Assembly (NCBI GenBank): GCA_013297775.1
Contig: JAAFIL010000001.1
Location: 205,025-269,024 of the forward strand
DNA length: 64,000 bases
Reading direction: 5' to 3'
Origin: Bacteroidota bacterium
GTDB taxonomy: Bacteria; Bacteroidota; Bacteroidia; B-17B0; Aurantibacillaceae
The notes below the pieces were generated by a model that saw only the letters and a list, made by a program, of their open reading frames with translations, was not told where the DNA came from and ran no database searches. The position numbers and the translations under genes are program-made. Shown here one piece after another: positions 52,019 to 60,301 of this stretch; the first letter of the stretch is position 1, and the number at the start of each line of letters is the position of its first letter.

Positions 52019-52992
52019 TTTTGTTGTTGCATTTTATACCAATTAACAGTGGCATCAATACCATCTTGTAAATTGGTTTGTGGTTGGTAACCTAATAGTT
52101 CTTTTGCTTTATCTATGGCGGCAAAACTATTTTTAATTTCGCCCATCCGTGGATTTTTATATTGAACTTGTAAATCAGAATTTAATTTAGTTTTAATTAA
52201 TTCGTATAATTCTTTTATTGCTATTGAGCCACCAAAAGCAATATTGAAGACTTCTCCAAATACTTTTTCATTAGTAGTTGTAGCGGCTAAAATATTTGCT
52301 TGCACTACATTGCTAACGTGTGTAAAATCGCGTTGATTGGTGCCATCGCCATAAATAGAAGAAGGTTCGTTAGTTAAACAGTTGTTAATGAAAATGGGAA
52401 TTACCGCCGCATAAGGCCCTGCTGGATTTTGTTTTGCACCAAATACATTAAAGTAACGTAAGCCAATCACTTCTAAATTATACAATTGATAAAATACATT
52501 AGCATATAATTCGTTGGCCGATTTGGTAACCGCATAAGGCGATAAAGGCTGTCCTGTTTTATGTTCTTGTTTAGGAAGGGTTTCATCGCTTCCATAAACT
52601 GAAGAGGAAGAGGCATAAACAAAACGTTTTACACTATTGGCTTTACAGGCTTCTAACACATTTAAAAAGCCCGTTAAGTTTGTAGCGTGTGTGTTTGTTG
52701 GATTAGCAATGCTACGTGGCACACTTCCTAAAGCTGCTTGATGTAATACCACATCACAATTTTGAGTGGCTTGCAAACATGTTTCGTAATGGGTAATGTC
52801 TCCTTTTATAAAATTAATTTTTTGAAGATGCGGGTTTAAATTATTTAAAAAACCAGTTTCTAAATTATCGAGTACAGTAATTTGAGTATGCCCGATTGAA
52901 ATAAGATAATCAACAATATTACTACCAATAAAGCCTGCGCCACCAGTAATTAAAATACGTTTATTTAAAATGGAATTACTCACCTCTGTCAA
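52015..52992 (-). CDS. UDP-N-acetylhexosamine 4-epimerase (WbpP/TviC-like), TTG start
   Basis: The 325-residue SDR has ILITGGAGFIGSNIV, the WbpP/TviC-type block AALGSVPRSIANPT, YASSSSVYGSDETLPK, YAVTKSANELYA (Y-x3-K), and RYFNVFGAKQNPAGPYAAVIP. These motifs are those of UDP-GlcNAc/UDP-GalNAc C4 epimerases. It probably supplies UDP-GalNAc or its uronic form. The TTG overlaps the upxY stop as TTGA, which together with the intact NAD motif supports the non-ATG start. Confidence 0.88.
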   Translation of the reverse strand: MTEVSNSILNKRILITGGAGFIGSNIVDYLISIGHTQITVLDNLETGFLNNLNPHLQKINFIKGDITHYETCLQATQNCDVVLHQAALGSVPRSIANPTNTHATNLTGFLNVLEACKANSVKRFVYASSSSVYGSDETLPKQEHKTGQPLSPYAVTKSANELYANVFYQLYNLEVIGLRYFNVFGAKQNPAGPYAAVIPIFINNCLTNEPSSIYGDGTNQRDFTHVSNVVQANILAATTTNEKVFGEVFNIAFGGSIAIKELYELIKTKLNSDLQVQYKNPRMGEIKNSFAAIDKAKELLGYQPQTNLQDGIDATVNWYKMQQQK

Positions 52993-53486
52993 ATTTTTTC
53001 GAGTGTTTCTTTTGGTAGTTGAATTTTTAATTGAAAGTCAATGCTTTTGATGGCCACAAAACAAATTTGTTCATTTTTAGTTTGTGAAATTAAGCCGTGA
53101 TGTCCTTTAAATAAGCCAGCTTTTATTTCTACTACATCGCCAATGTTAAAATCAATTCCAAATTTTCCTTCAACATGGTAGCCTTTGCTTTCGATAGATT
53201 TTAAAATTTCAATTTCTGAATCTTTAATAATGGCATCGGCTCCGTTGTAACGCACATATTGTAAAACGCCGTTGGTTTTAAATACTTCGCTACGTTCTTT
53301 ATCAGAAATTTTCACAAACACGTAACCGCTAATAATTGGTGTAATTACTTTTTTTTTCCTATCGCTCCACTGCTTTAATTCAGTTTTTAGTGGAATATAC
53401 GCTTGTATGTTGCGCTCTTGTAATGCGGCTAATACTTTTTTTTCGGAGCGAGAACTTACATATAAGGCTTTCCAATGTGTGTTCAT
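52989..53486 (-). CDS. upxY: UpxY-type NusG-like transcription antiterminator
   Basis: The ATG at 53484-53486 gives MNTHWKALYVSSRSEKKVL and 165 residues; a TTG two codons earlier is less likely. Residues 5-100 form a NusG N-terminal domain (YIPLKTELKQWSDRKKKV, PIISGYVFVKI). A KOW domain follows (about 115-150, FNIGDVVEIKAGLFKGHHGLI). UpxY proteins bind RNA polymerase at the 5' region of their own capsule operon and allow it to read through long operons. A 42-kb operon downstream fits this need. It lies at the head of the biosynthetic genes, 57 bp after the regulator gene. Confidence 0.9.
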   Translation of the reverse strand: MNTHWKALYVSSRSEKKVLAALQERNIQAYIPLKTELKQWSDRKKKVITPIISGYVFVKISDKERSEVFKTNGVLQYVRYNGADAIIKDSEIEILKSIESKGYHVEGKFGIDFNIGDVVEIKAGLFKGHHGLISQTKNEQICFVAIKSIDFQLKIQLPKETLEKI

Positions 53487-53549
53487 TTTCAAAGCTTCGC
53501 CACCTCAGTCCCATTGACTAAGTGTGGCATTTACTTATTTACGCCGTTT

Positions 53550-54080
53550 TTATTTATGCCATATCAACAAAGGTGGCGACTGCCCCTGTTGTATGTTAGC
53601 GAGTTTAAACTCACTTAAAGAATAAGCAATGAATTTAATTTTTTTATTAATCTTCTTTTCAGCTTTAGCTATTAATTCTACTAAATAAGCCGTGTTAATA
53701 TCTCCAATTAGCACCAAGTCAATTACATCATTATCTATTCCATTGGCTAATTGCCCTATTAAATAAACCTTTTCAAGATTTCCTATTTTTTTTAAGGTAT
53801 AATCAATCACGTAATCAATACCCGTCATTTTTTTAACGATACTGTTAATCTCTCCAAATAACGGATGTTTCACGTTGGCTTTAAAGTATTTTTTATTGCC
53901 ACTTGCGTAAGAGTTTAAAAACCCAGCCTTTTCAAAACGGTTTAATTCGAGTCGGATAGAGTTCGTTGACTCGTTAAACTCCTCTTCTAAACCCCGCAAA
54001 TACGCTACGGAATGCTCATTTAAAAAGAACTTTAAGAGAATTTTAATCCGCGTTTTAGATGAAATAAGGGTCTCTAACAT
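53550..54080 (-). CDS. Winged-helix regulator with nucleotidyltransferase-like domain
   Basis: The 176-residue protein starts MLETLISSKTRIKILLKFFL and has an ArsR/MarR-like winged helix (about residues 1-75, EFNESTNSIRLELNRFEKAGFL). An NTase-like half follows (about 95-176, GNLEKVYLIGQLANGIDNDVIDLVLIGDINTAYL). The usual catalytic G-S / D-x-D is reduced (IGQLANG...DVIDLVLIG), so the domain may only bind nucleotides or RNA. Such genes commonly precede upxY in Bacteroidota polysaccharide operons, and a role in operon control is inferred from position. DNA target and ligand are unknown. Confidence 0.75.
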   Translation of the reverse strand: MLETLISSKTRIKILLKFFLNEHSVAYLRGLEEEFNESTNSIRLELNRFEKAGFLNSYASGNKKYFKANVKHPLFGEINSIVKKMTGIDYVIDYTLKKIGNLEKVYLIGQLANGIDNDVIDLVLIGDINTAYLVELIAKAEKKINKKIKFIAYSLSEFKLANIQQGQSPPLLIWHK

Positions 54081-54142
54081 TTTGAGTAATAAAATTACTC
54101 ATTTTTTGGAAACCTTCAAAAAAAATAGACAAATGAGATAAA

Positions 54143-56512
54143 TTATTTTTTGTAGCCGTACCCTTTACCATAGCCATAACCGTAGCCGTAGCCATAAGAA
54201 TAGCCGTACCCTTTGTAGTAATAACGGCGGTTAAGATTTTTAACACCGTTGAGGGTTAAAACCATATTTTGAATGTTGTTATTGGCCACTAAAGCATGTA
54301 AAAAATCTATCACCCGCTTGGTTGCAAAATTAGAATTAAGTACAAAAATTGAAGCATCTACATGCTGCATCAAATACACCGCATCAGAGAGTAATCCTGC
54401 TGGAGGTGTATCAATAATAACCTGATCGAAATTCTCTTTACAATACTGTATGAGTTCTTTAAGCTTTTCAGACAATACACACTCTGATGGATTTGGTGGT
54501 ATTGGCCCTGCATAGAGGCAAAACAAGTTTTCGATAGCCGTTGGCGAGATAATGGTTTCGAGATTACTTTGACCTATTAAATACGTGCTAATGCCTTCTT
54601 TAGGAGGCGTTGCACTTAACGATTTATGAACCTTTGGCTTATGCAAATCTAATTCGATGATAACCGTGCGTTTACCAGCTTTTGCCATAACGGTTGCCAA
54701 ATTAATGCTTGTAAATGTTTTGCCTTCGCCTGGCGAAAAAGAAGTGATTAAAAATGTTTTGGCGTTGCGCCCTACATTGGCATATTGTAAATTGATTCTA
54801 AACCCTCGAAAGGCTTCTGCAATACTCGAATTGGGTTGCTCTTCCATAAGCACCGCATTAGAATGCTTGGCAGATTTTAAATACGGCAATACGCCCACAA
54901 TAGGCAAGTCGGTTAACTCTTTTAAGTGTGCCAAACTTTTAATTTTAGATAGGAAAAACGCACGCAAAAGCACAATTAAAAGGGTTACAAAAACCCCTGC
55001 GGTTAAGAACGAGTTTTCGATTGCTTGTTTGTCGGGCCTTACCACACCTACGTTACGCGGACGCTCAACAATTTTTACACCAGATAAAATACTTGCTTTG
55101 GAGATAATAGTATTGGCTCTACGCTCTAACAAAAAGTTATATAAATTTTCATTAACGCTGGCTTGTCTTTGTATGTTTAATAACTCGCGTTGTTTAACGG
55201 GTAGTGTTCGGGCATCGGTTAAATACGTGTTGATTTGTTCGCTTATATTTTGCTCTATTTTTTTGGTGGCATTGCGGGTATTGTTGATATAAACCAATAA
55301 ATCTTGCTTTATTTTTTTGATAGTATTCTTTAAATCAACTACTGCTGGATTGTTATTTGTGGCCAATCCAAACATTGTATTGAGTTGTATTTGCTTTTGA
55401 TAAAGTTCGGTGGCGGCCGATGATAAATAGCCTCCTTTCTCAAAAATAAAAACATTGGGCGGCAAAAATTGAGGGTCTTTATCCTCAACAATATATTTTT
55501 CCATGTCGCTGAGTGCCTCGCCTTGCAACTTAAGATCGGTTAATTGACTTTCGTAAGTTGATATTTTACCTAATACGCTATTTTGTTGCCAAGGCATATC
55601 TATGATTGCATTCCGCGATTTATAGCCTTGCAAACTATCTTCGTAACGATTTAAAAATGTGGTTATTTCATTGAGTTGCCTATCAATGTATTCGATGGTT
55701 TTATTATTCAAATCGAATTTTTGCTTTAAACGGCTGCGTATATACTCTTCGTTTAAAGTATCTAAAATAAGAGCAGCTCGTTCGGGTACAACATCATCCA
55801 AGGTAATATTAATGAAATTAGAGTACTCGGGGTTTTCGGTTTTTAAACTAGACCTAAAATTACTAATGAGGTAATCAGCAGTATGAATTTGTATTAAATA
55901 AATTATTTGCGATAAGCCTTCTTGGGTTTGTTCTGTTAAATTTTTTTCTCGCTCTACGCGAATGTTAAGGTCTAAATCCACCAAATCTTTTTCAAAAAAT
56001 CCTTTTTTCTGAACTTTGGTATTGTCCGAATTTAGATAACTGATTTCATATTCGTTATAATTGAGTATCCGAAAATCGAGCATTTGTTCATATAGGTCGG
56101 GGCGTAACGAGGTTACTTTCACCTTAAATGGATTGCCACTAAACTGCTCGGTGGTTCTAACCTTTCCAGCAATAAGGTACGATACGCTTAATCGGTCTAA
56201 TAAACGCGTAACTGTTTTTTCCATTAAATCATACGATTCGATAACCCGCTTTTCGTTAATGTTATCTACATAAGAAGAAGCATTATAAAACGAATTATCG
56301 CTAACAACATTACTTTGGTAATAAGTGTCGTTATGATTGAGTAAAAGAGAGGTGGACGCTTGATAAACATTAATTTGTTTATATGCGTAAAATACCCCTA
56401 CAAAATAAAAAATGGGTACAATAATAACGGGTACCCACCAGTTAGATTTTAAAACCCGTAAAATAAGGCTTAAATCCTTTTCAGTAATAATTGACTGCTT
56501 TTTGCTCCCCAC
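54143..56512 (-). CDS. wzc: Wzc/GumC-like polysaccharide co-polymerase and tyrosine autokinase, GTG start
   Basis: The 789-residue protein has an N-terminal transmembrane helix (about 25-45), a long periplasmic Wzz/GNVR region (about 60-490, coiled coil), and a second helix (about 500-520). A cytoplasmic BY-kinase domain follows with Walker A SPGEGKT (about 590-596), Walker A'-like IELDLHKP, and Walker B IIDTPPAG (about 696). The last ~28 residues are almost only Tyr, Gly and Lys (KGYGYSYGYGYG repeats), the autophosphorylation cluster. The protein controls polymer length and export. The GTG start lies 18 bp from a TATATTTG promoter element. It heads the locus. Confidence 0.93.
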   Translation of the reverse strand: MGSKKQSIITEKDLSLILRVLKSNWWVPVIIVPIFYFVGVFYAYKQINVYQASTSLLLNHNDTYYQSNVVSDNSFYNASSYVDNINEKRVIESYDLMEKTVTRLLDRLSVSYLIAGKVRTTEQFSGNPFKVKVTSLRPDLYEQMLDFRILNYNEYEISYLNSDNTKVQKKGFFEKDLVDLDLNIRVEREKNLTEQTQEGLSQIIYLIQIHTADYLISNFRSSLKTENPEYSNFINITLDDVVPERAALILDTLNEEYIRSRLKQKFDLNNKTIEYIDRQLNEITTFLNRYEDSLQGYKSRNAIIDMPWQQNSVLGKISTYESQLTDLKLQGEALSDMEKYIVEDKDPQFLPPNVFIFEKGGYLSSAATELYQKQIQLNTMFGLATNNNPAVVDLKNTIKKIKQDLLVYINNTRNATKKIEQNISEQINTYLTDARTLPVKQRELLNIQRQASVNENLYNFLLERRANTIISKASILSGVKIVERPRNVGVVRPDKQAIENSFLTAGVFVTLLIVLLRAFFLSKIKSLAHLKELTDLPIVGVLPYLKSAKHSNAVLMEEQPNSSIAEAFRGFRINLQYANVGRNAKTFLITSFSPGEGKTFTSINLATVMAKAGKRTVIIELDLHKPKVHKSLSATPPKEGISTYLIGQSNLETIISPTAIENLFCLYAGPIPPNPSECVLSEKLKELIQYCKENFDQVIIDTPPAGLLSDAVYLMQHVDASIFVLNSNFATKRVIDFLHALVANNNIQNMVLTLNGVKNLNRRYYYKGYGYSYGYGYGYGYGKGYGYKK

Positions 56513-56530
56513 TTAAAAATTTAGATTATA

Positions 56531-56538
56531 CAAATATA
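56531..56538 (-). promoter_or_regulatory. Candidate -7 promoter element for the polysaccharide operon (TATATTTG)
   Basis: Minus-strand TATATTTG fits TAnnTTTG and ends 18 bp before the wzc GTG. The region about 20 bp further upstream contains only TTTA-like partial -33 matches. It lies in the divergent spacer shared with the exosortase cassette. Confidence 0.45.
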
Positions 56539-56597
56539 ATTTTTTAAGTAAAGCCATGTTAAAGCAAGGCTTTTTTTATTTATTTTTATCCTTTGAA

Positions 56598-56819
56598 ATG
56601 AAATACTTAGGGTTTTTAATTACCGTTATATTATTGGTGTGTTTGCCTCAAACCATTGAAGCCGCCGCACCTCCACCGCCACCTCCAGGGGGCGCACCGT
56701 GTTGGCCACCGCCTTGTATTCCTATTGATGGTGGTATTGTTGCGCTAATGGGCGCAGGTGTGCTTTATGCTGCTAAAAAAATATATGCACATAAAAAAGA
56801 AAAAAATTCACTTGGCTAA
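56598..56819 (+). CDS. Small secreted PID-CTERM-like exosortase substrate
   Basis: The ATG at 56598 gives a 73-residue precursor with a signal peptide (MKYLGFLITVILLVCLPQ, cleavage near IEA-A). A Pro/Gly/Cys linker (APPPPPPGGAPCWPPPCI) follows, then a C-terminal PIDGGIVALMGAGVLYAAKK helix and a basic KIYAHKKEKNS tail. That motif-helix-basic tail is the classic exosortase sorting signal. An ATG at 56556 would add 14 residues with no typical signal start. The exosortase gene begins 6 bp after the stop. Probable role: a small surface or EPS-associated protein processed by the neighbouring exosortase. Confidence 0.82.
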   Translation: MKYLGFLITVILLVCLPQTIEAAAPPPPPPGGAPCWPPPCIPIDGGIVALMGAGVLYAAKKIYAHKKEKNSLG

Positions 56820-56825
56820 TTATTT

Positions 56826-57362
56826 ATGAAGGCTATCCTACCTAAAAATGCCTTTGTTCGCTTCTTAATTACAGCTTTTGTTAGTTATTTCCTTCTCTTT
56901 ATTTTTTACCAGTTTGCCATCAAACGGTTTACGCTTTACGATCAACGCTTTATTGGTAGCATCATTAATTCGGCCGATTGGGTGCTACACCTATTGGGTT
57001 ACAAAACGTTTAAAATGCTACAAGATGCCGATTTGCAGGTGATTGGTATTGATGGCTCAAATGGGGTTTGGGTAGGTTCTAACTGCAATGCACTTAAATT
57101 ATTTGGATTGTTTGCGGTATTTATTGTTTGCTACCCAGGGCGGCAGCTTCCCAAACTTTGGTTTGTACCTCTGGGTTTACTTTGTATTCACCTGTTAAAT
57201 ATTACACGCGTTGTTGTTTTGGCTACTTTGGCTTACCACTCGCCCGAATGGTTGCAATTTAATCACACTTACACATTTACCATTCTTATTTATGGATTTA
57301 TTTTTGCCCTTTGGATGCTATGGGTCAATCAATTTGCTAATAAGCCCAATAAAACCTTGTGA
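56826..57362 (+). CDS. xrtF: Exosortase family protein, XrtF-like
   Basis: The 178-residue polytopic membrane protein has at least five hydrophobic helices. The exosortase triad is visible: C87 in GSNCNALKLF, R128 in LLNITRVVVLA and H147 in QFNHTYTF. These residues face the membrane surface in the family and cleave PEP-CTERM-like tails. The short length, lacking the N-terminal extension of XrtA, matches XrtF of Flavobacteriia. It lies between its putative substrate and an accessory protein gene, whose GTG overlaps this stop (GTGA). Confidence 0.88.
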   Translation: MKAILPKNAFVRFLITAFVSYFLLFIFYQFAIKRFTLYDQRFIGSIINSADWVLHLLGYKTFKMLQDADLQVIGIDGSNGVWVGSNCNALKLFGLFAVFIVCYPGRQLPKLWFVPLGLLCIHLLNITRVVVLATLAYHSPEWLQFNHTYTFTILIYGFIFALWMLWVNQFANKPNKTL

Positions 57363-57835
57363 AAAATAAATTCGTTTTCATAATTATCAGTTTAGTATTA
57401 TTTATTTTACTTGGGTTTTTTCGAGATTTTTTTTTCGTAAACCTCAATTACTTACTTTATAAATTGTATTACCACGATACAAGTTTAAAAGTACCAGCAT
57501 TAATTCAACCTTTCGAGTCCTTGGGCTATGCTACAATTTACTGGCTTAAATATGTGTTCACCCTCATTTCACTCAGTTTATTCTTTTCGCTTTCGGTTTT
57601 AAGTGCCAAATGGTTGAGCCCTCAAAAAAAAGTAATTCGTTTTATTGGTTATACCTATTTACTTTTATTAATTTTAGGGGCAATAAGTATGGGCATTGGT
57701 TATTTTATTAATGGTCGTCTGCAAGATGATGAATACACCCTTAGTCGTTGGCTACTAGGTATTTTGCAATCGCCATTACCCTTCTTGTTTTTTTTAGCCA
57801 CCAATAAATTGTTAACCTCCACTTCAAATAATTAA
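57359..57835 (+). CDS. Exosortase F system-associated membrane protein
   Basis: The 158-residue protein from a GTG start, overlapping the xrtF stop, has about four transmembrane helices. It contains [20 protein letters not shown] and the later [17 protein letters not shown] and [21 protein letters not shown]. Its position directly after xrtF and its pattern fit the accessory protein found with XrtF, whose molecular role is not known. It ends 4 bp before glyA, so some read-through into glyA is likely. Confidence 0.82.
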   Translation: MKNKFVFIIISLVLFILLGFFRDFFFVNLNYLLYKLYYHDTSLKVPALIQPFESLGYATIYWLKYVFTLISLSLFFSLSVLSAKWLSPQKKVIRFIGYTYLLLLILGAISMGIGYFINGRLQDDEYTLSRWLLGILQSPLPFLFFLATNKLLTSTSNN

Positions 57836-57839
57836 AACT

Positions 57840-59114
57840 ATGCAAAAAGATAGTGCCATTTTTAAACTCATCAAAGAAGAACAACACCGCCAAACTCGGG
57901 GTATAGAATTGATTGCCAGCGAAAATTACGTTAGTGACCAAGTGATGAAAGCCATGGGCAGCGTGCTTACTAATAAATACGCCGAGGGGCTTCCTAATAA
58001 ACGCTACTACGGCGGTTGCGAGGTGGTTGATAAAGTAGAACAATTAGCCATAGACCGTGCTAAGGAACTCTTTGGTGCCCAATGGGTAAATGTGCAACCC
58101 CATTCGGGTGCTCAAGCCAATGCCGCAGTAATGCTAGCCTGTTTAAAACCCGGCGATACCATTTTAGGATTCGACCTTTCGCATGGTGGGCATTTAACAC
58201 ACGGCTCGCCAGTAAACTTTAGTGGTAAACTATACCGCGCCACATTTTATGGCGTCGAAGAAAAAACAGGATTAATTGATTACTCTAAAGTTGAACAAAA
58301 AGCGAAGGCCGAAAAACCGAAGTTAATGATTTGCGGGGCAAGTGCCTATTCGCGCGATTGGGATTATGTGCGTTTACGAAAAATTGCCGATGAAGTTGGT
58401 GCGCTTTTATTAGCCGATATTTCGCATCCGAGCGGGCTTATTGCCAAAGGTATTTTAAACGATCCATTACCACATTGCCATATCGTTACTACTACTACAC
58501 ACAAAACCTTACGTGGCCCAAGAGGTGGTATGATTATGATGGGAAAAGATTTCCCCAATCCTTATGGCGAAAAAAATTTAAAAGGCGAACTAAAAACCAT
58601 GAGTACGATGCTCGATGCAGCCGTGTTTCCTGGTACACAAGGTGGTCCGCTAGAGCATGTGATTGCCGCCAAAGCAGTAGCTTACCGCGAGTGTTTAAGT
58701 GATGAATACATGCTTTACTGCGTGCAATTGGTAAAAAATGCGCAGGTTATGGCCAAGGCTTTAATTGGAAAAGGATACAAAATAATTAGTGGTGGCACCG
58801 ATAACCATTTAATGTTAATTGACTTGCGCTCGAAAAAAATTACTGGAAAAGAAGCTGAGAAAGCTCTAGGTGAAGCCGATATAACCGTCAATAAAAACAT
58901 GGTGCCTTTCGATGATAAATCGCCCTTTGTAACAAGTGGTATCCGTATTGGATCGGCAGCTATTACCTCGAGAGGTTTAAAAGAAAAAGAGTGTTTAAAG
59001 ATAATAGAATATGTAGATGCCGCGTTGATGAATAAAGATAATCCGAAAGAGTTAGCTAAAATTCGAAAAAAAGTAAATGCCATGATGGAAAAATATCCAT
59101 TGTTTAAATTCTAA
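57840..59114 (+). CDS. glyA: Serine hydroxymethyltransferase
   Basis: The 424-residue PLP enzyme converts serine and tetrahydrofolate to glycine and methylene-THF in one-carbon metabolism. Visible motifs are [14 protein letters not shown] (23-36), [15 protein letters not shown] (45-59), [12 protein letters not shown] (83-94), [15 protein letters not shown] (a variant of the DxxHxxGL block) and the PLP lysine K222 in [14 protein letters not shown]. It has normal length and no damage. A strong terminator follows the stop. It is the housekeeping end of the exosortase cassette. Confidence 0.97.
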   Translation: MQKDSAIFKLIKEEQHRQTRGIELIASENYVSDQVMKAMGSVLTNKYAEGLPNKRYYGGCEVVDKVEQLAIDRAKELFGAQWVNVQPHSGAQANAAVMLACLKPGDTILGFDLSHGGHLTHGSPVNFSGKLYRATFYGVEEKTGLIDYSKVEQKAKAEKPKLMICGASAYSRDWDYVRLRKIADEVGALLLADISHPSGLIAKGILNDPLPHCHIVTTTTHKTLRGPRGGMIMMGKDFPNPYGEKNLKGELKTMSTMLDAAVFPGTQGGPLEHVIAAKAVAYRECLSDEYMLYCVQLVKNAQVMAKALIGKGYKIISGGTDNHLMLIDLRSKKITGKEAEKALGEADITVNKNMVPFDDKSPFVTSGIRIGSAAITSRGLKEKECLKIIEYVDAALMNKDNPKELAKIRKKVNAMMEKYPLFKF

Positions 59115-59135
59115 GCATTTTAATCCCATTTTAAC

Positions 59136-59169
59136 AAGGCTGTTTCAAGGTTGAAGCAGCCTTTTTTGT
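59136..59169 (+). terminator. Rho-independent terminator after glyA
   Basis: AAGGCTGTTTC (59136-59146) pairs with GAAGCAGCCTT (59153-59163), an 11-bp stem with one G-T pair and a 6-nt loop, followed by TTTTGTTT. It lies 22 bp after the glyA stop. Confidence 0.85.
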
Positions 59170-59230
59170 TTAATCTTTACCCATTTATAGTGAACGGTAT
59201 TTTCAATACTATCGTGTATATTTCAATATA

Positions 59231-59361
59231 AAATAAGTGGTGTAAAATGGAGTTTATTTATTATTAGCTAAAACTAAACTTAGTACTAAAAAGCAGATTA
59301 AAAAAATTAAAAAAGGCGAACCAATCCAAATTACTTCCACTCCCATTAGCACCACTTATTT
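59231..59361. repeat. 12-bp inverted repeat pair around a short open frame
   Basis: AAATAAGTGGTG at 59231-59242 and its exact reverse complement at 59350-59361 lie 107 bp apart. The spacer 59171-59453 otherwise shows only the short minus-strand frame annotated next. Confidence 0.5.
59254..59346 (-). CDS. Possible 30-residue single-helix membrane peptide
   Basis: An ATG at 59344-59346 opens MGVEVIWIGSPFLIFLICFL followed by VLSLVLANNK and TAA. This is a strongly hydrophobic helix with an Asn-Lys tail, the layout of small bitopic membrane proteins. The upstream bases (minus strand) ATAAGTGGTGCTA contain no clear promoter. The frame is bracketed by the 12-bp inverted repeat. Such a short frame can arise by chance in AT-rich DNA, so this is a weak call. 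Confidence 0.25.
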   Translation of the reverse strand: MGVEVIWIGSPFLIFLICFLVLSLVLANNK

Positions 59362-59453
59362 TTAAACATTCTGTACCCTCTTTATTAACAAGGCTAACAG
59401 AGACCCTTAATTAAAAAATAAAAGTAAACACGCATTCACTAAAAAATAAAATC

Positions 59454-59717
59454 ATGATACGCACTGAATTTGAATATCTTGAATTTGATGAAAAAGAAGA
59501 TTATTTGTTTCGCAGAGGAGAAATAATTGGCAATCGTTTTTACAACGATGATATTTATCTATTTTGTTTAGAAGGCTTTTTTGTGGAAGTATTGATAGAC
59601 AAACTAGAATCTCACTTTGAACGCATCGAAACCATTAATTATGAAGAGATACAAAGTCATTATTTACATTTAATTGACATTAGCGATGCCTTTGATAATC
59701 CAAGGTACCCTCTCTAA
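59454..59717 (+). CDS. Small acidic hypothetical protein
   Basis: The 87-residue protein starts MIRTEFEYLEFDEKEDYLFR. It is rich in Glu/Asp and aromatic residues (YLFCLEGFFVEVLIDKLESH), with no signal peptide or membrane helix. Codon use looks normal for the window, and the frame fits the coding signal better than the alternatives in this spacer. I do not recognise a family, and no function is proposed. It is convergent with the DUF3995 gene. Confidence 0.7.
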   Translation: MIRTEFEYLEFDEKEDYLFRRGEIIGNRFYNDDIYLFCLEGFFVEVLIDKLESHFERIETINYEEIQSHYLHLIDISDAFDNPRYPL

Positions 59718-59759
59718 ATTATAACTCGAATTCAAAAAATTATAAACGGTATTTGTGCC

Positions 59760-60188
59760 TCAAGCCGCCAAACCTTGTAAAACCAAACACAAAACCGCAA
59801 TTCCTAAACACAAAGGCGCATAAAAGCAGGTGTCTAAATACGCAAACCGCGAATGCTTTTTACGTTTAAAAAAACCAACGTAATTAAATTCTCCGATAGC
59901 TCGAATCAAAAAAAGCAAAGCTAGTACCAGTAAGCCATAACGCTCCATCCAATTGGGTAAACTATAAAAAGTTAACCATTTTACTTTTAACAGAATTAAT
60001 AAAGCTAATCCGAATAAAATGAACGCTACCGCCAAGGTTTCGGGCCACCGTGGCGTAAACAGATTTTTTCCATCTTCGGTAGTTGGCACAACAGCATCCA
60101 TGGCCCAGTTACCGCCCAAAGCCCAATATATGTGGATGCAAGCAATACTGCAAAAAATGAAAACTAAAAGTAGCGTAATAAAATTCAT
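59760..60188 (-). CDS. DUF3995 family membrane protein
   Basis: The 142-residue protein has four hydrophobic helices. The N-terminus FIFCSIACIHIYWALGGNWAMDAVVPT is the hallmark of DUF3995, along with RAIGEFNYVGFF and DTCFYAPLCLGIAV. No function is established for the family. It stands alone between short non-coding spacers (59718-59759 and 60189-60301). Confidence 0.85.
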   Translation of the reverse strand: MNFITLLLVFIFCSIACIHIYWALGGNWAMDAVVPTTEDGKNLFTPRWPETLAVAFILFGLALLILLKVKWLTFYSLPNWMERYGLLVLALLFLIRAIGEFNYVGFFKRKKHSRFAYLDTCFYAPLCLGIAVLCLVLQGLAA

Positions 60189-60301
60189 AGTTAATTAATT
60201 CTATCCTAGTTCGAAGAGTCTTATTGTAAATTATAAATTCAGATTTATTTTCAAACAGCTAGTGCCACTAAATTTAAACCAAGTTGGTGAAATGAATTGA
60301 T

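Larger units (their letters stand above)
14481..56512 (-). other. Surface polysaccharide biosynthesis and export locus
   Basis: About 38 consecutive genes on one strand code for sugar-nucleotide modification, glycosyl transfer, ABC export and regulation. Most are separated by fewer than 10 bp or share ATGA/TTGA/GTGA overlaps. The largest interruption is the repeat and pseudogene island at 50560-51406. The head (wzc-like, winged-helix regulator, upxY) matches the usual regulatory front of Bacteroidota capsule/exopolysaccharide operons. No Wzx flippase, Wzy polymerase or initiating phosphoglycosyltransferase was recognised inside it. Confidence 0.85.

Noticed and set aside
54055..54246. Small minus-strand frame overlapping the end of wzc
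   Set aside because: It is an alternate-frame reading of the Tyr/Gly-coding repeat tail of wzc.
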